Below are positions 63,969-64,000 of a DNA stretch of 64,000 bases, in pieces. The stretch comes from Dyadobacter crusticola DSM 16708 (lineage in GTDB: Bacteria; Bacteroidota; Bacteroidia; Cytophagales; Spirosomataceae), in contig NZ_KL370787.1 in the NCBI RefSeq assembly GCF_000701505.1, forward strand, positions 48,432-112,431, written 5' to 3'. A program made the translations under genes and the position numbers. How positions within the stretch are numbered: the first letter of the stretch is position 1; every line of letters starts with the position of its first letter. The notes under the pieces were generated by a model that ran no database searches, was not told the DNA's origin, and saw only the letters and a program-made list of their open reading frames with translations.

Positions 63969-64000
63969 ATCAGAGTGAATTGAATTAGATTTACAATGCT

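Noticed and set aside
1..64000. tRNA, rRNA, tmRNA, SRP or RNase P RNA genes
   Set aside because: I saw no cloverleaf with CCA-type end or conserved rRNA segments in the intergenic gaps.

Overview
The window looks like a chromosomal segment of a Cytophagales bacterium (Bacteroidota), most like Dyadobacter or a relative in the Spirosomaceae; the genus is a guess from gene content. Support comes from a type IX secretion protein (PorQ), DUF4494 and other Bacteroidota families, and promoters of the Bacteroidota form (TTG, then 19-21 bases, then TAnnTTTG). Strong Shine-Dalgarno sequences are generally lacking. I see no rRNA, tRNA, CRISPR array, transposase, prophage or plasmid gene. Most of the window is housekeeping DNA.

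Layout. 1-9.6 kb: the end of a coiled-coil protein, ispF, a lipoprotein amidohydrolase, two TPR proteins, two convergent M16 peptidases, a glycosyltransferase and an SDR dehydrogenase. 9.6-14.3 kb: a lipoprotein, metG, a small unknown protein, a divergent small heat-shock protein and a SelW-like protein. 14.25-17.3 kb: a 400-base intergenic region with a candidate small RNA and a palindrome, then a four-gene operon (small CPRQC-tailed protein, seven-helix membrane protein, histidine kinase, NarL-type regulator). 17.4-26 kb: a DJ-1/Hsp31-like protein with Ser at the nucleophile position, rmlC, pyrF, lysA, clpB, a PfpI protease-like protein and a tandem ABC ATPase. 26-28.7 kb: porQ and an acyl-CoA carboxylase beta chain. 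28.8-36.6 kb: a probable 3-keto-sugar module (Tat-exported Gfo/Idh/MocA oxidoreductase, a 1144-residue HEAT protein with two DUF1080 domains, an SMP-30-like lipid-free secreted protein and an MFS symporter), with an RRM RNA-binding protein inside it. 36.7-44.7 kb: mutS, a large-subunit pseudouridine synthase, a Uma2-like protein, an exonuclease III, a possible GT-C membrane enzyme, a LEA2-like lipoprotein and a DUF4494 protein. 44.7-54.7 kb: envelope and core genes (LpxH-like hydrolase, cdsA, CPBP protease, dus, a biotin carrier, pyrH-frr, ugd-uxs). 54.9-64 kb: acyl-CoA dehydrogenase, SPFH-NfeD pair, two tandem PafA-like phosphatases and a two-domain M16 peptidase.

How parts work together. 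ugd and uxs make UDP-xylose from UDP-glucose. pyrF and pyrH serve pyrimidine synthesis. The biotin carrier near 50.4 kb could serve the carboxylase beta chain at 27 kb, since neither lies beside a biotin carboxylase. The sugar oxidoreductase and DUF1080 protein fit sequential oxidation and cleavage of glycosides.

The best candidate for something undescribed is at 14.28-14.44 kb, minus strand: a palindrome, an exact -7 box and a hairpin-rich stretch of about 95 bases that ends in an intrinsic terminator with no gene upstream to terminate. It lies next to a two-component operon whose regulator could bind the palindrome. This is a hypothesis from sequence alone.
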